64,000 bases of DNA. Source: an uncultured Celeribacter sp. Lineage in GTDB: Bacteria > Pseudomonadota > Alphaproteobacteria > Rhodobacterales > Rhodobacteraceae. Both the position numbers and the translations under genes were made by a program. Under the pieces are notes generated by a model. The model saw only the letters and a list, made by a program, of their open reading frames with translations. It was not told where the DNA came from and made no database searches. Below are positions 26,362 to 35,263 of the stretch, in pieces (within the stretch, counting starts at the first letter, position 1; the number at the start of each line of letters is the position of its first letter). The DNA lies in the NCBI RefSeq assembly GCF_963676475.1, contig NZ_OY781107.1:62001-126000 (forward strand), written 5' to 3'.

Positions 26362-27270
26362 ATGCAAATCTTCCTCCCCATTGCAGAAGTCTCCGTGAAC
26401 GCTTTCACGCTTCTGGGGATTGGCGGCATGGTCGGCGTGCTGTCCGGCATGTTTGGCGTGGGCGGCGGGTTCCTGATCACGCCCTTGCTGTTTTTCGTCG
26501 GCATCCCGCCTGCCGTGGCCGTCGCCACCTCCGCCAATCAGATCGTCGCCTCCTCTGTGTCAGGCGTGCTCGCGCATCTCAAACGCAAGACTGTCGATCT
26601 GAAAATGGGGATGGTGCTTTTGGCCGGCGGCCTTGTCGGCTCTGCCATCGGCATCCAGATTTTCAACATGCTCAAGGCGATGGGTCAGGTCGATCTCCTC
26701 GTCACCCTCTGCTACGTCGTCTTCCTCGGCATCATCGGCTTTCTCATGCTGATCGAGTCTTTGCGCGCCATCAAACGCGCCCGCGGTCGCCCCGCCGGGC
26801 GGCACGAGCGCAAGAAACACCTCTGGGTCCACACCCTGCCCTTCAAGATGAAATTCCGCGCGTCCGGTCTTTATATCTCCGCCATTCCGCCCGTTGCCGT
26901 CGGCGTGTTTGTCGGGATGTTGGGCGCGGTGATGGGCGTGGGCGGCGGGTTCATCATGGTGCCCGCGATGATCTACATCCTCGGCATGCCCACCAAGGTG
27001 GTGATCGGCACCTCGCTGTTCCAGATCATTTTCACCGCCGGGTTCACCACGATGTTGCACGCCTACACGAACCACACGGTGGATGTGCTTTTGGCTTTCC
27101 TGTTGCTCTTCGGTGGCGTGATCGGCGCCCAGATCGGGACCCAGATCGGGTTGCGCCTCAAGGCCGAACAGCTCCGCATCATGCTGGCCCTTCTGGTCCT
27201 CTTGGTCTGTCTCAAACTTGGGGTCGATCTCTTGATCACACCCAAGGAACTCTACTCGCTGGGGGTTTGA
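26362..27270 (+). CDS. TauE/SafE (TSUP) family membrane transporter
   Basis: A 302-residue polytopic membrane protein of the TSUP family, which exports or imports small sulfur-containing and organic anions. The tandem-repeat motif GMFGVGGGFLITPLL (residues 31-45) recurs as GAVMGVGGGFIMVPAM near 193, the hallmark of the family. It touches the next gene (TGATG), a TIGR02186 protein commonly found with such transporters, so the two probably work together. The substrate is unknown. Confidence 0.9.
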   Translation: MQIFLPIAEVSVNAFTLLGIGGMVGVLSGMFGVGGGFLITPLLFFVGIPPAVAVATSANQIVASSVSGVLAHLKRKTVDLKMGMVLLAGGLVGSAIGIQIFNMLKAMGQVDLLVTLCYVVFLGIIGFLMLIESLRAIKRARGRPAGRHERKKHLWVHTLPFKMKFRASGLYISAIPPVAVGVFVGMLGAVMGVGGGFIMVPAMIYILGMPTKVVIGTSLFQIIFTAGFTTMLHAYTNHTVDVLLAFLLLFGGVIGAQIGTQIGLRLKAEQLRIMLALLVLLVCLKLGVDLLITPKELYSLGV

Positions 27271-28016
27271 TGATGCATCGCCTGATCGCCCTCCTCGCGT
27301 TTCTCTTCCTGCCTCTGAATGCCCAGGCCGAACAGGTCGTCGCCGCTTTGAGCCAGACCCGCGTCTCCGTGAATGCCAATTTCGACGGCTCCGAAATCCT
27401 GGTTTTCGGCGCGATCAAGCGCGAGGCCGCGATTCCCGAAAACAGTCCGCTTGATGTGATCATCACGGTCTCCGGCCCTGAACATGTCGAAACCATCCGC
27501 CGCAAGGATCGTCGTTTCGGCATATGGATCAACGTCGAGGCGCAGGTCATCGGCCATACGCCGACGTTTTATACGGTCGCCTCGACCCGCGCGCTGCACG
27601 ACATCCTGCCGCCGCTGACCGACAGCCTTTGGAAGATCACCGCCGATAAACGCATCCTGCCCGGCATGCGCGGTCTGCCGGCCCGCGAGGCGCTGATCCG
27701 GTTGCGGGAGAACGACGATCTGTATCGCACCCGTGAGGGAGAAGTGTCCCTCATCGAGGACACGTTGTTCGACACCTCCATCGCGCTGCCGTCGAACATC
27801 GTCGAAGGCACCTACACGACCCGGATTTTCCTGATCCGCGACGGCGAGGTGATCGACAGCTACGGCACCTCGATCAATGTGCAAAAGGTCGGGATCGAGC
27901 GCTGGCTCTACAATCTGGCCTATCAGAATGCGCTGATTTACGGGGTGATGGCGCTGGCGATTGCAGGCCTGTTCGGCTGGGGCGCTTCGCAGGTGTTCCG
28001 TCTGATTCGGCGTTAA
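27270..28016 (+). CDS. TIGR02186 family exported membrane-anchored protein
   Basis: A 248-residue protein with a signal peptide (LIALLAFLFLPLNAQA), a periplasmic beta-rich domain and one C-terminal membrane helix (about 222-240) before a basic tail. This layout and content match the alphaproteobacterial TIGR02186 family, found beside TSUP transporters. The function is unknown. A further ATG at 27273 is an equal start. It converges on the helicase gene. Confidence 0.8.
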   Translation: MMHRLIALLAFLFLPLNAQAEQVVAALSQTRVSVNANFDGSEILVFGAIKREAAIPENSPLDVIITVSGPEHVETIRRKDRRFGIWINVEAQVIGHTPTFYTVASTRALHDILPPLTDSLWKITADKRILPGMRGLPAREALIRLRENDDLYRTREGEVSLIEDTLFDTSIALPSNIVEGTYTTRIFLIRDGEVIDSYGTSINVQKVGIERWLYNLAYQNALIYGVMALAIAGLFGWGASQVFRLIRR

Positions 28017-28022
28017 AGCCGG

Positions 28023-29579
28023 TTAAAGCCCGTTCTCCACCTGTTCGGGTTCCAGCGTCAAAGGGGCGGCGACACGCGCCGTCAGATCGGCCACCGACAG
28101 AGGCCCGGAAGGTTTCGCCAGACGCGCCCGCGTCACCCACAAAAGCCGCGTCTGCGCCCGAGTGATCGCCACATAGGCCAGCCGTTTCCATAAGGGAATC
28201 CCCGCTTCCATCCGGCCCGCGCGCGCGGCGGCGTAGAGATCGGGAGCAAAGACCTGAACATCGTCCCATTGCGAGCCCTGCGCCTTGTGAATCGTCACAG
28301 CCGCGCCATGCAGGAACGCCGCACCCATCCGCGCAGCGTAGGGGATAAAGGGTTCTTCTTCATCAGGGAATTCGATTTTGACAATGGAGGCCGCCGAGAT
28401 GTTCGGGTCCTCCGCCCCCATCACATGCAGGCGCGAAAACCCTGGTTTGCGCCCCGGCCCGAGGTAGACCACCTGTGCGCCTTTGATTAGCCCGCGCGCC
28501 TCCAGATCGAGGCGTTTTTTGCGGTGTTTCATCGGCAATTCGATGCCGTCGCAAATCAGAGGTTCGCCGGGCAAGAGCGCATCGGTGGGGGCATCAAATA
28601 CCTGCCGAAACGCCTGGATCAAACGAATGCGGGTCGCGTTGCGCCAAACCAAAACCGGCGAGCGCGCCATCAGGTCACTTTCGACGCGCTGCGCATAGAC
28701 CACGCGGTCGTCACGCGCGGCCGCCTCCTCGATCATCCGCTCGAACTGCTCGAAACTCAGTTGCGGATCGGCCAGCGCGTGGGCGAGATCGAGAATCGGG
28801 CTGTCCGCTTCCTGTCGGTGAATGCGATGGAGGATATGTTGTTTCTTTTCCGGCAGCGTCTCAAAGACCATCTCGCCGGATTGGTTCACCGGCGCCAACT
28901 GCGCCGGGTCGCCGAACAGCACGAGGGTCGGAAATATTTCCTGCAAATCCTCGAACTGGCGTTTGTCGAGCATCGAGCTTTCATCGACGAAACCGATATC
29001 GAGCGGGTCCTCGCGCCGTTTCCAACCGGTGATGAAATCAGAACCGCGCAGTCCCGCCGCCGCCAAAGCGCCGGGGATGGATTTCTGATTTTGGTAAAAC
29101 GCATAGGCCTTGTCGAGCGCCTCTTCGGTCAGCCCCTCGATCTTGAGCCCTTCAAGATCGGGTCGATCTCCATTGCCCGCCAGCCAATCGGCGATTTTCT
29201 CGTATTCCGGGTCATAGACCGGCGTGTAGAGAATGCGGTGGATCGTGGTCGCGGGAACGCCACGATTGCGCAGAACCGAGGCCGCTTTGTTTGTCGGGGC
29301 GAGAATCGCAAGAGTGCGACGCTCTTTGCGTCGTTTGTTTTCGTAGTCGCCGGAGACGATCTCAACACCCGCTTCATCCAGCGCCTTGTAAAGCTGCGCT
29401 AGCAAAAGGGTTTTCCCGGAGCCCGCCTTGCCGATCACGGCGCAAAGCTGATTGGTTGCGCTGGCTTGCGGCGTGATGATGCCGTCCTCGAGATCGACAC
29501 CGACATGCGCCAGTATCGCGCTGATCGCGTCGAAGGCTTCGGCCTGATCTTCGGAAAATGTAAGCGCGGTCTGGGTCAT
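28023..29579 (-). CDS. RecD-like SF1 ATP-dependent helicase
   Basis: A 518-residue superfamily 1B helicase. Walker A is GKAGSGKT at residues 50-57. Walker B is FVDESSMLD, followed by LFGDPAQLAPV (motif III). The C-terminal UvrD-like half ends with VTIHKAQGSQWDD and YVAITRAQ. It resembles Dda/RecD stand-alone helicases used in repair or fork processing. It follows luxI by 57 bases on the same strand, so cotranscription with quorum sensing is possible but unproven. Confidence 0.88.
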   Translation of the reverse strand: MTQTALTFSEDQAEAFDAISAILAHVGVDLEDGIITPQASATNQLCAVIGKAGSGKTLLLAQLYKALDEAGVEIVSGDYENKRRKERRTLAILAPTNKAASVLRNRGVPATTIHRILYTPVYDPEYEKIADWLAGNGDRPDLEGLKIEGLTEEALDKAYAFYQNQKSIPGALAAAGLRGSDFITGWKRREDPLDIGFVDESSMLDKRQFEDLQEIFPTLVLFGDPAQLAPVNQSGEMVFETLPEKKQHILHRIHRQEADSPILDLAHALADPQLSFEQFERMIEEAAARDDRVVYAQRVESDLMARSPVLVWRNATRIRLIQAFRQVFDAPTDALLPGEPLICDGIELPMKHRKKRLDLEARGLIKGAQVVYLGPGRKPGFSRLHVMGAEDPNISAASIVKIEFPDEEEPFIPYAARMGAAFLHGAAVTIHKAQGSQWDDVQVFAPDLYAAARAGRMEAGIPLWKRLAYVAITRAQTRLLWVTRARLAKPSGPLSVADLTARVAAPLTLEPEQVENGL

Positions 29580-29636
29580 GCGGCGACCCTACAGGGACGC
29601 CGCACCATGTGCCAGAGTCATCGCACAAGTCGAGCG

Positions 29637-30275
29637 TCAGGCGATGGCCTGCAACTCTTCCACATAGCTTTGATTGAACGCGTCATGGAACCAGCGCTTA
29701 GACGTCTCGCGATCCACGCCCGCACGCTCCAGAGTGGGCGCAAACACATCCTCATGCATCTCCCAAAGGCCGACACCGATGGTCTCGCGTCCTTCGCCGA
29801 CACGGCCCAAAACGTCCGGCACCAGCCCCATGAGCGAATAAATCCGCTCCATCCGTGGGTCAAAAACGCCGACAAAATGTTTCAGGTGAAATTCTTCCAT
29901 GATTTCACCCGCGCCCAAGGTCAGCGCCGCTGTCACACGGCGATCTGCGCCCGGAGCAAGACAAAAGCGGGTGCATTCCCAAATGAACGGGCTTTCGATC
30001 CGCACCCCGTCCGTAAGATGGGAGAAGTGATCGTTCACCATCGTGTCGCCTGTTGTGGGCAAAAATCGCATTGAGCCCCCGTGGGTGCCGTCCGGTTTTT
30101 CCCAAATCACATAAAGCGGGTTGATCGCATCGTATTCGTCGCGTTCTTCGCCCGCTTCGTTCACATGCACGTCCCATCCGAGGCGGCGTTTGAACTGATC
30201 CGCACGATCACGAAACATCGTGTCACGCAGGCGGGGGAAGTGGCAAAGGTCGTTTCCGTAAATATAGCGCAGCAT
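29637..30275 (-). CDS. luxI: Acyl-homoserine-lactone synthase (LuxI family)
   Basis: A 212-residue LuxI-type enzyme that makes an N-acyl homoserine lactone from S-adenosylmethionine and an acyl carrier. The invariant residues are in place: Arg24, Phe28, Trp34, Asp46, Asp49, Arg70, Phe84, Glu100 and Arg103. AGGAG precedes the ATG. It lies 170 bases downstream of luxR on the same strand. The acyl chain made cannot be read from sequence. Confidence 0.95.
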   Translation of the reverse strand: MLRYIYGNDLCHFPRLRDTMFRDRADQFKRRLGWDVHVNEAGEERDEYDAINPLYVIWEKPDGTHGGSMRFLPTTGDTMVNDHFSHLTDGVRIESPFIWECTRFCLAPGADRRVTAALTLGAGEIMEEFHLKHFVGVFDPRMERIYSLMGLVPDVLGRVGEGRETIGVGLWEMHEDVFAPTLERAGVDRETSKRWFHDAFNQSYVEELQAIA

Positions 30276-30408
30276 GTTGAGCTCCTGTCTCCGTCATCTG
30301 AGAAGAACGCTATCGGCGAAACGTTAACCATCATCTATTAGCTGCGCCCGTTGCGCTGTGCGAATGTTCACTATCCGTTCTGCGCACGCTATTTGGGCAG
30401 ATTTCGCA

Positions 30409-30429
30409 CCTGGACGTAGCGTCAACAGG
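30409..30429. promoter_or_regulatory. Weak lux-box-like inverted repeat between luxR and luxI
   Basis: CCTGGACGTAGCGTCAACAGG has outer arms CCTG/CAGG and inner arms GACG/CGTC, but the halves are offset by two bases. It sits about 135 bases upstream of luxI. A second candidate with AACG/CGTT arms is at 30306-30325. Neither is a close match to a known lux box. Confidence 0.25.
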
Positions 30430-30445
30430 CAAACAGTCGTCGCTT

Positions 30446-31159
30446 TCAGACGATGATGAGCCCCATCGACAGCGCCCGCGCCACAGCGTGAGTCGTGTTC
30501 ATGGCTCCAAGCTTGTGACGCGCGGATTCGATATAAACCCTCAGCGTATGTTCGGAAATTCCCATTTCCGCCGCAGCCTGACCACGGTTCAGGCCTTTGG
30601 CGAGATGCGTGATGGCGCTGGCCTCTCTGGGCGACAGCGAAGGCCCCACTTGCGCCTCGCTGTGCGTGTCGAAGGACAGGGCTTTTTTGTTAAATTCATG
30701 CGCCACAACCACAAGATCGCGTTCGTTGCGTGCGATCAACTGATCCCAGGCATCGTCCGTTGTGTTGTGATTGAGGGTGAACAGAGCGAACTGCCCGTTC
30801 GGCCCCCGGATCGGAATCGTGTAGCCCTGATTTCCGACACCATAGTCCAGCGCATCAAGGAAAAACGCCTTAGCTGCCTTGGACGACCAATCCAATTGCT
30901 TCCATGACACCGGAGTAAACCTTTGGAAACAGCCAAAGATAACGGGGTCCATGCGCAGGTAATCTTTTTCAAGATAGCGATCGACCCATTCCGATGAATA
31001 GGTCCCTGCGCCAAATCGTTCTCCGACGCTGTTCACCCAATGGTAAACAACATGCGCAATACCTAAGAGATCACGCAGCTTGACAGTTGCGTCCTGAAAC
31101 TCTTCGAAATTCTCAACTCGCTGAATATCCTCCAGAAAGTCTTGCAACCCTGTCGTCAT
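30446..31159 (-). CDS. luxR: LuxR-family autoinducer-binding transcription factor
   Basis: A 237-residue regulator with an N-terminal autoinducer-binding domain and a C-terminal GerE helix-turn-helix. Ligand-pocket residues align with TraR: Tyr54, Trp58, Tyr62, Asp71, Trp86. The DNA-binding domain begins LSPREASAITHLAKGLNRGQ at about 175 and has the conserved Glu179 and Gly189. The start overlaps the small upstream gene by 47 bases. Its partner synthase is the next gene downstream. Confidence 0.94.
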   Translation of the reverse strand: MTTGLQDFLEDIQRVENFEEFQDATVKLRDLLGIAHVVYHWVNSVGERFGAGTYSSEWVDRYLEKDYLRMDPVIFGCFQRFTPVSWKQLDWSSKAAKAFFLDALDYGVGNQGYTIPIRGPNGQFALFTLNHNTTDDAWDQLIARNERDLVVVAHEFNKKALSFDTHSEAQVGPSLSPREASAITHLAKGLNRGQAAAEMGISEHTLRVYIESARHKLGAMNTTHAVARALSMGLIIV

Positions 31160-31322
31160 GCACCCCCGCCTGTTCCGACAACGCCTCAGAAGGCCTGTTC
31201 GACAACTCGGCCGCTACCACCAGACAGGTGTCGGCCAAATGTTCGGCGCTTGCCTTCAATCCGTTCTGATCCGCGAATGTCCGCAAATCCGTCAGTACAT
31301 CAAGAATCCAATCGTTGCGCAT
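31113..31322 (-). CDS. Small conserved-looking protein overlapping luxR
   Basis: A 69-residue protein, probably soluble, with an amphipathic N-terminal helix (MRNDWILDVLTDLRTFADQN) and no known motif. The ATG has a strong AAAGAGGG site. Its last 47 bases overlap the luxR start in another frame, so translation of the two is likely linked. Small proteins with a similar opening occur before luxR in other Roseobacter-group genomes, as far as I recall. A role in tuning LuxR is a guess. Confidence 0.7.
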   Translation of the reverse strand: MRNDWILDVLTDLRTFADQNGLKASAEHLADTCLVVAAELSNRPSEALSEQAGVHDDRVARLSGGYSAS

Positions 31323-31645
31323 GTAAACCCTCTTTCCGGTTGTCGCTTGGGTGCAATTTCAAATTTAGACAGCTCTTTCGCACTCTGAAATTCGCGGTTT
31401 TACCCTCCCCAAAAATAGCGAGGCAGGTTTACGTAATATGCTGAAATAAAATATTCCGTTAATTTTCACAGACTTGCAGCATCCCACCCAAGGAACTTAG
31501 AGACATTTTGAGGCTTTGCAGGACGCAACAGCGACCCTCGATTGCAGATCAACTTATAGTTGCATAAATTCAACAGCACAGAAAAAACCCGCCCCATGGT
31601 TAAGGGGCGGGCTCGAGACCAAGCAACAATGGTCGAAAAAGCGAC
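31323..31645. other. 323-bp intergenic region between ccr and the lux genes
   Basis: AT-rich stretch without a supported gene. Its right end holds the ccr terminator; its left end must hold the promoter of the small gene and luxR. No convincing lux box or -35/-10 pair was found by eye. Confidence 0.6.
31582..31611 (-). terminator. Intrinsic terminator of ccr
   Basis: Stem CCCGCCCC / GGGGCGGG around an eight-base loop. On the minus strand it is followed by six T residues, and it lies 35 bases after the ccr stop. Confidence 0.9.
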
Positions 31646-32926
31646 TTATTTTCCGGCTTCCAACACATCTTCCAAAGTGTGAAGCCCGGTTTTCGGAGCC
31701 TGAACCAGAACGGCCATGTTCCCCGGCTTGTGCTGATTCTTCAGCATCTTCGTATGTGCCGCCGGGATTTCATCCCAAGGGAAGACTTCCGACATGCAGG
31801 GATCAATACGACGCTCGATCATCAGCTTGTTTGCCGCCGCCGCCTGTTTCAGATGCGCGAAGTGCGAGCCCTGCAAACGCTTTTGATGCATCCACATGTA
31901 GCGCACGTCGAAGGTACAGTTGAAGCCGGAAGTGCCTGCGCAAATCACGACCATGCCGCCTTTTTTACAGACCAGCGTCGAGACCGGGAAGGTCGCCTCG
32001 CCCGGATGTTCGAAGACGATGTCGACGTTGTTGCCCTTGCCGGTGATGGCCCAGATCGCAGCGCCAAACTTGCGCGCTTCTTTGAACCATGCGGCGTATT
32101 CCGGCGTGTTCACCGTGGGCAATTGGCCCCAGCAATCGAAGTCTTTGCGGTTGATCACACCTTTGGCGCCCAGCCCCATGACGAAATCGCGTTTGTCCTC
32201 GTCGGAGATCACCCCGATCGCATTCGCGCCCGCCGCATTGGCCAGTTGGATCGCGAAGGACCCGAGACCGCCCGACGCGCCCCAGACCAGAACATTCTGG
32301 CCCGGTTTCAACTCATGCGGATGGTGGCCGAAGAGCATGCGATAAGCGGTCGCCAGCGTCAGCGTGTAGCACGCACTTTCTTCCCAGCTCAGATGCTTGG
32401 GACGCGGCAAAAGCTGTTGCGCCTGCACGCGGGTGAACTGTGCAAATGATCCATCCGGCGTCTCATAGCCCCAGATCCGCTGCGAGGGCGAATACATCGG
32501 ATCGCCGCCGTTACATTCCGCGTCATCACCATCATCCTGGTTACAGTGGATCACGACCTCGTCGCCGACTTTCCAGGCTTTCACCCGATCACCCACCGCC
32601 CAAACGATGCCGGAGGCGTCGGAACCCGCGATATGATACTCGGCGCCATGTCCATCAAAGGGAGAGATCGGCACGCCGAGACCGGCCCAGATGCCATTGT
32701 AGTTCACACCCGCCGCCATCACGAGCACCAGAACCTCGTGACTGTCGAGCTTCGGCGTCTCGACGACTTCACTTTGGAACGAGGTCTCGGGTTCGCCGTG
32801 ACGCTCGCGACGGATCGCCCAAGCGTACATCTTTTCAGGCACATAGCCCATCGGCGGGATTTCCCCGATCTCGTAGAGGTCTTTCTCTTCCGCCTCGTAA
32901 GCCGGCTGGTTCGTGTCGAGCGCCAT
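31646..32926 (-). CDS. ccr: Crotonyl-CoA carboxylase/reductase
   Basis: Key enzyme of the ethylmalonyl-CoA pathway: reductive carboxylation of crotonyl-CoA with NADPH and CO2 to (2S)-ethylmalonyl-CoA. It is a 426-residue member of the medium-chain reductase superfamily. The N-terminal part contains AGVNYNGIWAG, with the conserved Asn of the CO2 pocket. The nucleotide-binding motif is WGASGGLGSFAIQLA, and DIVFEHPGEATFP follows. The start at 32926 has a GGAGGAG site. The frame is open to 33157 but without a start signal. It is divergent from ecm. Confidence 0.97.
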   Translation of the reverse strand: MALDTNQPAYEAEEKDLYEIGEIPPMGYVPEKMYAWAIRRERHGEPETSFQSEVVETPKLDSHEVLVLVMAAGVNYNGIWAGLGVPISPFDGHGAEYHIAGSDASGIVWAVGDRVKAWKVGDEVVIHCNQDDGDDAECNGGDPMYSPSQRIWGYETPDGSFAQFTRVQAQQLLPRPKHLSWEESACYTLTLATAYRMLFGHHPHELKPGQNVLVWGASGGLGSFAIQLANAAGANAIGVISDEDKRDFVMGLGAKGVINRKDFDCWGQLPTVNTPEYAAWFKEARKFGAAIWAITGKGNNVDIVFEHPGEATFPVSTLVCKKGGMVVICAGTSGFNCTFDVRYMWMHQKRLQGSHFAHLKQAAAANKLMIERRIDPCMSEVFPWDEIPAAHTKMLKNQHKPGNMAVLVQAPKTGLHTLEDVLEAGK

Positions 32927-33280
32927 GTTTCTCCTCCAAATCTTTCCGTCTCTTTGCCTCTCCGTGCCGTCACGAGAGAGCGCTGTGAGCCTTGTCGTGC
33001 CGCGATGCAGAATCGCGGGGTATGTCATGGTGATACGCTTCGTAAAGCAATTATGCAATGCTGATAAGTCTATTTTTGTAATTTTATAACCGAGCGAATG
33101 CAGAAACTTATCTGACATCCTTATAAAACAAAGGGATTCCGCGTCTCGCCGATGCAAAATTCCCTGACGTCACAGATTTTTCCACCTCTGCCGCGATGCG
33201 GCGAATTGACAATGGCACAATATTTCAAGCATAACGCACTTTGAGAAATAATGTTGCAAAGCAGTATTGGGAGGTTTGCG
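32927..33280. promoter_or_regulatory. Divergent ccr-ecm promoter region (354 bp)
   Basis: AT-rich control region. For ecm, TTGACA (33206-33211) and CATAAC (33230-33235) with an 18-base spacer form a good promoter. For ccr on the minus strand, TTGCAT (33054-33059) and TATCAC (33031-33036) are 17 bases apart. Directly after the predicted ccr start point lies a hairpin, CCGCGAT / ATCGCGG (33001-33019). GCAAT direct repeats overlap the ccr -35 element and may be an operator. Confidence 0.55.
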
Positions 33281-35260
33281 ATGAGTGAAGATAAAACCGG
33301 GATCACCAAAGATCGTCCCTGGCTGTTCCGTACCTACGCGGGACACTCGACCGCAAAGGCTTCCAACGCGCTCTATCGCACCAACCTGTCCAAGGGGCAG
33401 ACCGGCCTGTCGGTCGCCTTCGATCTGCCGACGCAAACGGGCTATGACAGCGATCATGAACTGTCCAAGGGCGAGGTCGGCAAGGTCGGCGTGCCTGTCG
33501 CGCATCTGGGCGACATGCGGATGCTCTTTGATGAGATTCCGCTCGAACAGATGAACACCTCGATGACGATCAACGCCACGGCGCCTTGGCTCCTGGCGCT
33601 TTATATTGCCGCCGCCGAGGAACAAGGCGCGGATATTTCCAAACTGCAAGGCACGGTGCAGAACGACATCATCAAAGAGTATCTGTCGCGCGGAACGTAT
33701 GTTTGCCCGCCCCGCCCGTCGTTGCGGATGATCACCGATGTCGCCGCTTACACCCGCGAGCATCTGCCGAAATGGAACCCGATGAACGTCTGTTCCTACC
33801 ATTTGCAAGAGGCCGGCGCGACGCCTGAGCAGGAGCTGGCCTTTGCGCTGGCCACCGCCATCGCCGTGCTGGACGACCTGAAAGAGAAAGTGCCCGCAGA
33901 AGCCTTCCCCAATATGGTTGGACGCATCTCTTTCTTTGTGAATGCAGGCATCCGGTTCGTCACCGAGATGTGCAAGATGCGCGCCTTTGTCGAGCTGTGG
34001 GATGAGATCACCCGCGAACGTTACGGCGTCGAGGACCCGAAATTCCGCCGCTTCCGCTATGGGGTTCAGGTCAACTCTCTGGGCCTCACCGAACAGCAGC
34101 CGGAAAACAACGTCTACCGCATTCTGATCGAAATGCTCGCCGTGACGCTCAGCAAAAACGCCCGCGCCCGCGCGGTGCAGCTTCCGGCGTGGAACGAGGC
34201 GCTTGGCCTGCCGCGTCCCTTCGATCAGCAATGGTCGCTGCGCATGCAACAGATTTTCGCCTATGAAACCGACCTCTTGGAATATGACGACCTCTTCGAC
34301 AACAACCCCGCCGTGGAACGCAAGGTGGCCGCTCTGAAAGAGGGCGCGCGGGCCGAGCTTGAGACGCTTGACGGCATGGGCGGTGCGATCGAGTCGATTG
34401 AGTATATGAAATCGCGCCTTGTGGAGGCCAATGCCGAACGGATCGCCAAGATCGAGGCGGGCGAAACCGTGGTCGTCGGTGTGAACAAATGGACCACCGG
34501 CGAGCCCTCGCCGCTGACCGCAGGCGACGGTGGCATTATGAAGGCCGACCCCGAAGCCGAGGCCGATCAGATCGCGCGTCTGGACGCGTGGCGCGAGAGT
34601 CGCGATGAGCCCGCCGTTCAGTCCGCCCTCAAAGAATTGCGCGAAGCGGCGGCCAGCGGCGTCAACGTCATGCCCGCCTCGATCAAGGCCGCCAAAGCGG
34701 GCGCGACGACGGGCGAATGGGGCGATGTGGTGCGGGCCGCTTTCGGTCAGTATCGCGGGCCCACCGGCGTCTCCGCCAACCCGTCGAACCGTACCGAAGG
34801 CTTGGATGAGATTCGCGAAGAGGTCGCCCGCGTGTCGACCAGCCTCGGGCGCAAGCTCAAGTTCCTCGTCGGCAAACCCGGCCTCGACGGTCACTCCAAT
34901 GGCGCCGAACAAATCGCGGCGCGCGCCCGCGATTGCGGCATGGAGATCGCCTATGAGGGCATCCGCCTGACCCCTGCGGAAATCGTCGCCGCCGCCAAGG
35001 CCGATGACGCCCATGTGGTGGGGCTGTCGATCCTGTCCGGCTCGCATATTCCGCTGATCGAAGAGCTGATGCGGCAGATGAAAGAGGCTGGTCTGAGCCA
35101 CATTCCCGTGGTCGCCGGCGGCATCATCCCGGAGGAAGACGCCGAGCACCTGCGCGCCATCGGTGTGGCCCGCGTCTACACGCCGAAAGATTTCGAGCTG
35201 AACCGCATCATGTTCGACATCGTGGCACTCGTGGACCCGAGCAAAGAGGCAGCCGAGTAA
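33281..35260 (+). CDS. ecm: Ethylmalonyl-CoA mutase (coenzyme B12-dependent)
   Basis: Converts (2R)-ethylmalonyl-CoA to (2S)-methylsuccinyl-CoA with adenosylcobalamin. A 659-residue single-chain mutase. The N-terminal substrate barrel includes GLSVAFDLPTQTGYDSDHE. The C-terminal cobalamin domain has GLDGHSNG, where the histidine ligates cobalt, plus the later LSILSGSH and VVAGGIIP motifs. It is distinguished from methylmalonyl-CoA mutase by subfamily pattern and by pairing with ccr. The start has GGGAGG upstream. It ends three bases from the convergent DUF4329 gene. Confidence 0.95.
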   Translation: MSEDKTGITKDRPWLFRTYAGHSTAKASNALYRTNLSKGQTGLSVAFDLPTQTGYDSDHELSKGEVGKVGVPVAHLGDMRMLFDEIPLEQMNTSMTINATAPWLLALYIAAAEEQGADISKLQGTVQNDIIKEYLSRGTYVCPPRPSLRMITDVAAYTREHLPKWNPMNVCSYHLQEAGATPEQELAFALATAIAVLDDLKEKVPAEAFPNMVGRISFFVNAGIRFVTEMCKMRAFVELWDEITRERYGVEDPKFRRFRYGVQVNSLGLTEQQPENNVYRILIEMLAVTLSKNARARAVQLPAWNEALGLPRPFDQQWSLRMQQIFAYETDLLEYDDLFDNNPAVERKVAALKEGARAELETLDGMGGAIESIEYMKSRLVEANAERIAKIEAGETVVVGVNKWTTGEPSPLTAGDGGIMKADPEAEADQIARLDAWRESRDEPAVQSALKELREAAASGVNVMPASIKAAKAGATTGEWGDVVRAAFGQYRGPTGVSANPSNRTEGLDEIREEVARVSTSLGRKLKFLVGKPGLDGHSNGAEQIAARARDCGMEIAYEGIRLTPAEIVAAAKADDAHVVGLSILSGSHIPLIEELMRQMKEAGLSHIPVVAGGIIPEEDAEHLRAIGVARVYTPKDFELNRIMFDIVALVDPSKEAAE

Positions 35261-35263
35261 GGC

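Noticed and set aside
31396..31430. Possible lux box upstream of the small gene before luxR
   Set aside because: The half-sites match at only about five of ten positions on hand alignment, no better than chance in this region.
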